DNA from: Hypomesus transpacificus | Taxonomy: Eukaryota > Chordata > Actinopteri > Osmeriformes > Osmeridae | DNA: 64,000 bases | NCBI RefSeq assembly: GCF_021917145.1 | Contig: NC_061075.1 | Coordinates: 5,107,240 to 5,171,239, forward strand | Direction: 5' to 3' | Part shown: positions 60,793 to 64,000 of the stretch, one piece after another | How positions within the stretch are numbered: position 1 is the stretch's first letter | How the letters are laid out: each line of letters begins with the position of its first letter | Translations under genes and position numbers: made by a program | Notes under the pieces: model-generated | Database searches by the model: none | What the model saw: the letters and a program-made list of their open reading frames with translations, nothing else | Told to the model about the DNA's origin: nothing

Positions 60793-60938
60793 TCAGCCTC
60801 CGTGGAGGCGATCAAAAATTGTCAAGGCTGGCTATATTTCAAGCCAATCCTGACGGGGTATTGGGTTAAGTTTTCAACCAGCAATAATCACGTCTCAGCT
60901 GGACTTCATAGACTACGATATTGCCTCTGCGAAAGGAT
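60793..60938 (-). ncRNA. U4: U4 snRNA, copy 18
   Basis: Complete; array consensus. The spacer upstream of copy 17 has a 9 bp deletion, so this unit sits 572 bp from it. Confidence 0.93.
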
Positions 60939-61373
60939 AGCCAACCAAGCAAGAGGGAATTCGGCCTGGTGTAGGAGCTCAGCCGAGCCATGGACGGTGT
61001 CCCGTTCTTGGATTCAAGCCTATGTTCAGGACCAATTTAGGATCGAGCGTGTTGGCGCATTCTTTCAAAATGCCTTGGATGTTACGGAAAGTATTGAGCA
61101 AAAGAGCGGGTGGGTGAGCTTTGGTGGGTGAGCTTTGTTGGACTTTTGCGGAGCCAATCCTGAAGCATGACGCTAGTGCGAGAGCAAGGCATTGTGGGTA
61201 ATATGCTGCAACGGTGCCTGCTGAGGCCAAGCGTGCTGGGGAACTGTAAGGGTTCACGGGCCTCACGCTGAACCACCAAACCTACCTCTGTGCCAGAGAG
61301 CGCCGGGCGGCACAGCGGCTGAATCACCTGGGATCATTGCCAAAACACGGACGCACTGTCTTTCACACCGACG

Positions 61374-61519
61374 TCAGCCTCCGTGGAGGCGATCAAAAAT
61401 TGTCAAGGCTGGCTATATTTCAAGCCAATCCTGACGGGGTATTGGGTTAAGTTTTCAACCAGCAATAATCACGTCTCAGCTGGACTTCATAGACTACGAT
61501 ATTGCCTCTGCGAAAGGAT
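61374..61519 (-). ncRNA. U4: U4 snRNA, copy 19
   Basis: Complete; array consensus. Confidence 0.93.
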
Positions 61520-61954
61520 AGCCAACCAAGCAAGAGGGAATTCGGCCTGGTGTAGGAGCTCAGCCGAGCCATGGACGGTGTCCCGTTCTTGGATTCAAGC
61601 CTATGTTCAGGACCAATTTAGGATCGAGCGTGTTGGCGCATTCTTTCAAAATGCCTTGGATGTTACGGAAAGTATTGAGCAAAAGAGCGGGTGGGTGAGC
61701 TTTGGTGGGTGAGCTTTGTTGGACTTTTGCGGAGCCAATCCTGAAGCATGACGCTAGTGCGAGAGCAAGGCATTGTGGGGAATATGCTGCAACGGTGCCT
61801 GCTGAGGCCAAGCGTGCTGGGGAACTGTAAGGGTTCACGGGCCTCACGCTGAACCACCAAACCTACCTCTGTGCCAGAGAGCGCCGGGCGGCACAGCGGC
61901 TGAATCACCTGGGATCATTGCCAAAACACGGACGCACTGTCTTTCACACCGACG

Positions 61955-62100
61955 TCAGCCTCCGTGGAGGCGATCAAAAATTGTCAAGGCTGGCTATATT
62001 TCAAGCCAATCCTGACGGGGTATTGGGTTAAGTTTTCAACCAGCAATAATCACGTCTCAGCTGGACTTCATAGACTACGAAATTGCCTCTGCGAAAGGAT
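61955..62100 (-). ncRNA. U4: U4 snRNA, copy 20
   Basis: Complete; A20T. Confidence 0.92.
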
Positions 62101-62535
62101 AGCCAACCAAGCAAGAGGGAATTCGGCCTGGTGTAGGAGCTCAGCCGAGCCATGGACGGTGTCCCGTTCTTGGATTCAAGCCTATGTTCAGGACCAATTT
62201 AGGATCGAGCGTGTTGGCGCATTCTTTCAAAATGCCTTGGATGTTACGGAAAGTATTGAGCAAAAGAGCGGGTGGGTGAGCTTTGGTGGGTGAGCTTTGT
62301 TGGACTTTTGCGGAGCCAATCCTGAAGCATGACGCTAGTGCGAGAGCAAGGCATTGTGGGTAATATGCTGCAACGGTGCCTGCTGAGGCCAAGCGTGCTG
62401 GGGAACTGTAAGGGTTCACGGGCCTCACGCTGAACCACCAAACCTACCTCTGTGCCAGAGAGCGCCGGGCGGCACAGCGGCTGAATCACCTGGGATCATT
62501 GCCAAAACACGGACGCACTGTCTTTCACACCGACG

Positions 62536-62681
62536 TCAGCCTCCGTGGAGGCGATCAAAAATTGTCAAGGCTGGCTATATTTCAAGCCAATCCTGACGGG
62601 GTATTGGGTTAAGTTTTCAACCAGCAATAATCACGTCTCAGCTGGACTTCATAGACTACGATATTGCCTCTGCGAAAGGAT
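62536..62681 (-). ncRNA. U4: U4 snRNA, copy 21
   Basis: Complete; array consensus. Confidence 0.93.
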
Positions 62682-63112
62682 AGCCAACCAAGCAAGAGGG
62701 AATTCGGCCTGGTGTAGGAGCTCAGCCGAGCCATGGACGGTGTCCCGTTCTTGGATTCAAGCCTATGTTCAGGACCAATTTAGGATCGAGCGTGTTGGCG
62801 CATTCTTTCAAAATGCCTTGGATGTTACGGAAAGTATTGAGCAAAAGAGCGGGTGGGTGAGCTTTGGTGGGTGAGCTTTGTTGGACGCGGAGCCAATCCT
62901 GAAGCATGACGCTAGTGCGAGAGCAAGGCATTGTGGGTAATATGCTGCAACGGTGCCTGCTGAGTCCAAGCGTGCTGGGGAACTGTAAGGGTTCACGGGC
63001 CTCACGCTGAACCACCAAACCTACCTCTGTGCCAGAGAGCGCCGGGCGGCACAGCGGCTGAATCACCTGGGATCATTGCCAAAACACGGACGCACTGTCT
63101 TTCACACCGACG

Positions 63113-63258
63113 TCTGCCTCCGTGGAGGCGATCAAAAATTGTCAAGGCTGGCTATATTTCAAGCCAATCCTGACGGGGTATTGGGTTAAGTTTTCAACCA
63201 GCAATAATCACGTCTCAGCTGGACTTCATAGACTACGATATTGCCTCTGCGAAAGGAT
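63113..63258 (-). ncRNA. U4: U4 snRNA, copy 22
   Basis: Complete; differs from consensus only by GGCAGA at the 3' end. Confidence 0.93.
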
Positions 63259-63693
63259 AGCCAACCAAGCAAGAGGGAATTCGGCCTGGTGTAGGAGCTC
63301 AGCCGAGCCATGGACGGTGTCCCGTTCTTGGATTCAAGCCTATGTTCAGGACCAATTTAGGATCGAGCGTGTTGGCGCATTCTTTCAAAATGCCTTGGAT
63401 GTTACGGAAAGTATTGAGCAAAAGAGCGGGTGGGTGAGCTTTGGTGGGTGAGCTTTGTTGGACTTTTGCGGAGCCAATCCTGAAGCATGACGCTAGTGCG
63501 AGAGCAAGGCATTGTGGGTAATATGCTGCAACGGTGCCTGCTGAGGCCAAGCGTGCTGGGGAACTGTAAGGGTTCACGGGCCTCACGCTGAACCACCAAA
63601 CCTACCTCTGTGCCAGAGAGCGCCGGGCGGCACAGCGGCTGAATCACCTGGGATCATTGCCAAAACACGGACGCACTGTCTTTCACACCGACG

Positions 63694-63839
63694 TCAGCCT
63701 CCGTGGAGGCGATCAAAAATTGTCAAGGCTGGCTATATTTCAAGCCAATCCTGACGGGGTATTGGGTTAAGTTTTCAACCAGCAATAATCACGTCTCAGC
63801 TGGACTTCATAGACTACGATATTGCCTCTGCGAAAGGAT
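63694..63839 (-). ncRNA. U4: U4 snRNA, copy 23 (last in window)
   Basis: Complete; array consensus. The array continues past position 64000. Confidence 0.93.
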
Positions 63840-64000
63840 AGCCAACCAAGCAAGAGGGAATTCGGCCTGGTGTAGGAGCTCAGCCGAGCCATGGACGGTG
63901 TCCCGTTCTTGGATTCAAGCCTATGTTCAGGACCAATTTAGGATCGAGCGTGTTGGCGCATTCTTTCAAAATGCCTTGGATGTTACGGAAAGTATTGAGC

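Larger units (their letters stand above)
42288..64000 (-). repeat. tandem array of a 581 bp U4 snRNA gene unit
   Basis: Head-to-tail units, nearly all exactly 581 bp apart, with three shorter spacings (567, 572 and 577 bp). The short spacings come from small deletions in the GGGTGAGCTTTG direct repeat or next to it. The array runs off the window end. Two LINE fragments interrupt it (44508-47434 and 52105-57058). Each unit encodes a U4-like snRNA on the minus strand with promoter-like elements. All other reading frames in the unit are chance. Confidence 0.95.

Noticed and set aside
42404-63647. Repeated open frames of 109, 95 and 81 codons on both strands of the 581 bp unit
   Set aside because: They overlap the U4 gene and its spacer, resemble no protein I know, and recur only because the DNA is repeated.
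42288-64000. CRISPR, 5S rRNA, U2 or tRNA array
   Set aside because: No spacer structure; the sequence does not match 5S, U2 or tRNA landmarks, while U4 landmarks align in order.

Overview
The window is nuclear DNA of a teleost fish. The evidence is a vertebrate multi-exon adhesion GPCR gene, dense CA/GT microsatellites, and fish-type hAT, Kolobok, Harbinger/ISL2EU and Tc1 elements. I see no bacterial features and no retrovirus or LTR element.

Region 1 (1-6629) is mostly unique AT-rich DNA with simple repeats. It lies downstream of the last receptor exon I can place, and I found no gene in it. Region 2 (6630-32267, minus strand) is one adhesion GPCR, best called adgrd2 (GPR144-like). I assembled 19 exons with consistent phases and consensus splice sites. 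They give 972 codons: signal peptide, first half of a C-type lectin fold, pentraxin domain, second half of the lectin fold, GAIN domain, GPS and all seven membrane helices. The C-terminal tail is not placed. Its fifth intron (14020-28247) is about 14.2 kb and filled with transposons. One of these is a 5.3 kb hAT-type element carrying a giant palindrome, which is itself split by a Kolobok element.

Region 3 (32900-42000) is intergenic and made almost wholly of nested DNA transposons: an ISL2EU-like family, a Tc1-like transposase interrupted by a MITE, a SINE-like piece, and a 2.6 kb element with a long internal inverted repeat.

Region 4 (42288-64000, running off the end) is a head-to-tail array of a 581 bp unit. 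Each unit carries a U4 spliceosomal snRNA gene on the minus strand; 23 copies are complete and two are cut. The unit also has a ZNF143/STAF (SPH) element about 250 bp upstream, a PSE-like block near -50 and a 3'-box-like element. The RNA departs from the canonical vertebrate U4 (as I recall it) at roughly a fifth of positions. Even so it keeps the Sm site, the kink-turn and most U6 complementarity, and many differences are paired compensatory changes.

Two GC-rich LINE copies of Tx1-clade type (CCHC ORF1; endonuclease/reverse-transcriptase ORF2) lie in the array in the same orientation as the U4 genes. One copy keeps its 5' end joined to U4 nt 53. The other keeps its 3' end joined to U4 nt 32. 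The DNA between those two junctions is exactly 8 x 581 + 22 bp, as expected for insertion inside U4 with a 22 bp target-site duplication. The most interesting system here is therefore a divergent tandem U4 snRNA family invaded by a LINE that appears to target the U4 gene.
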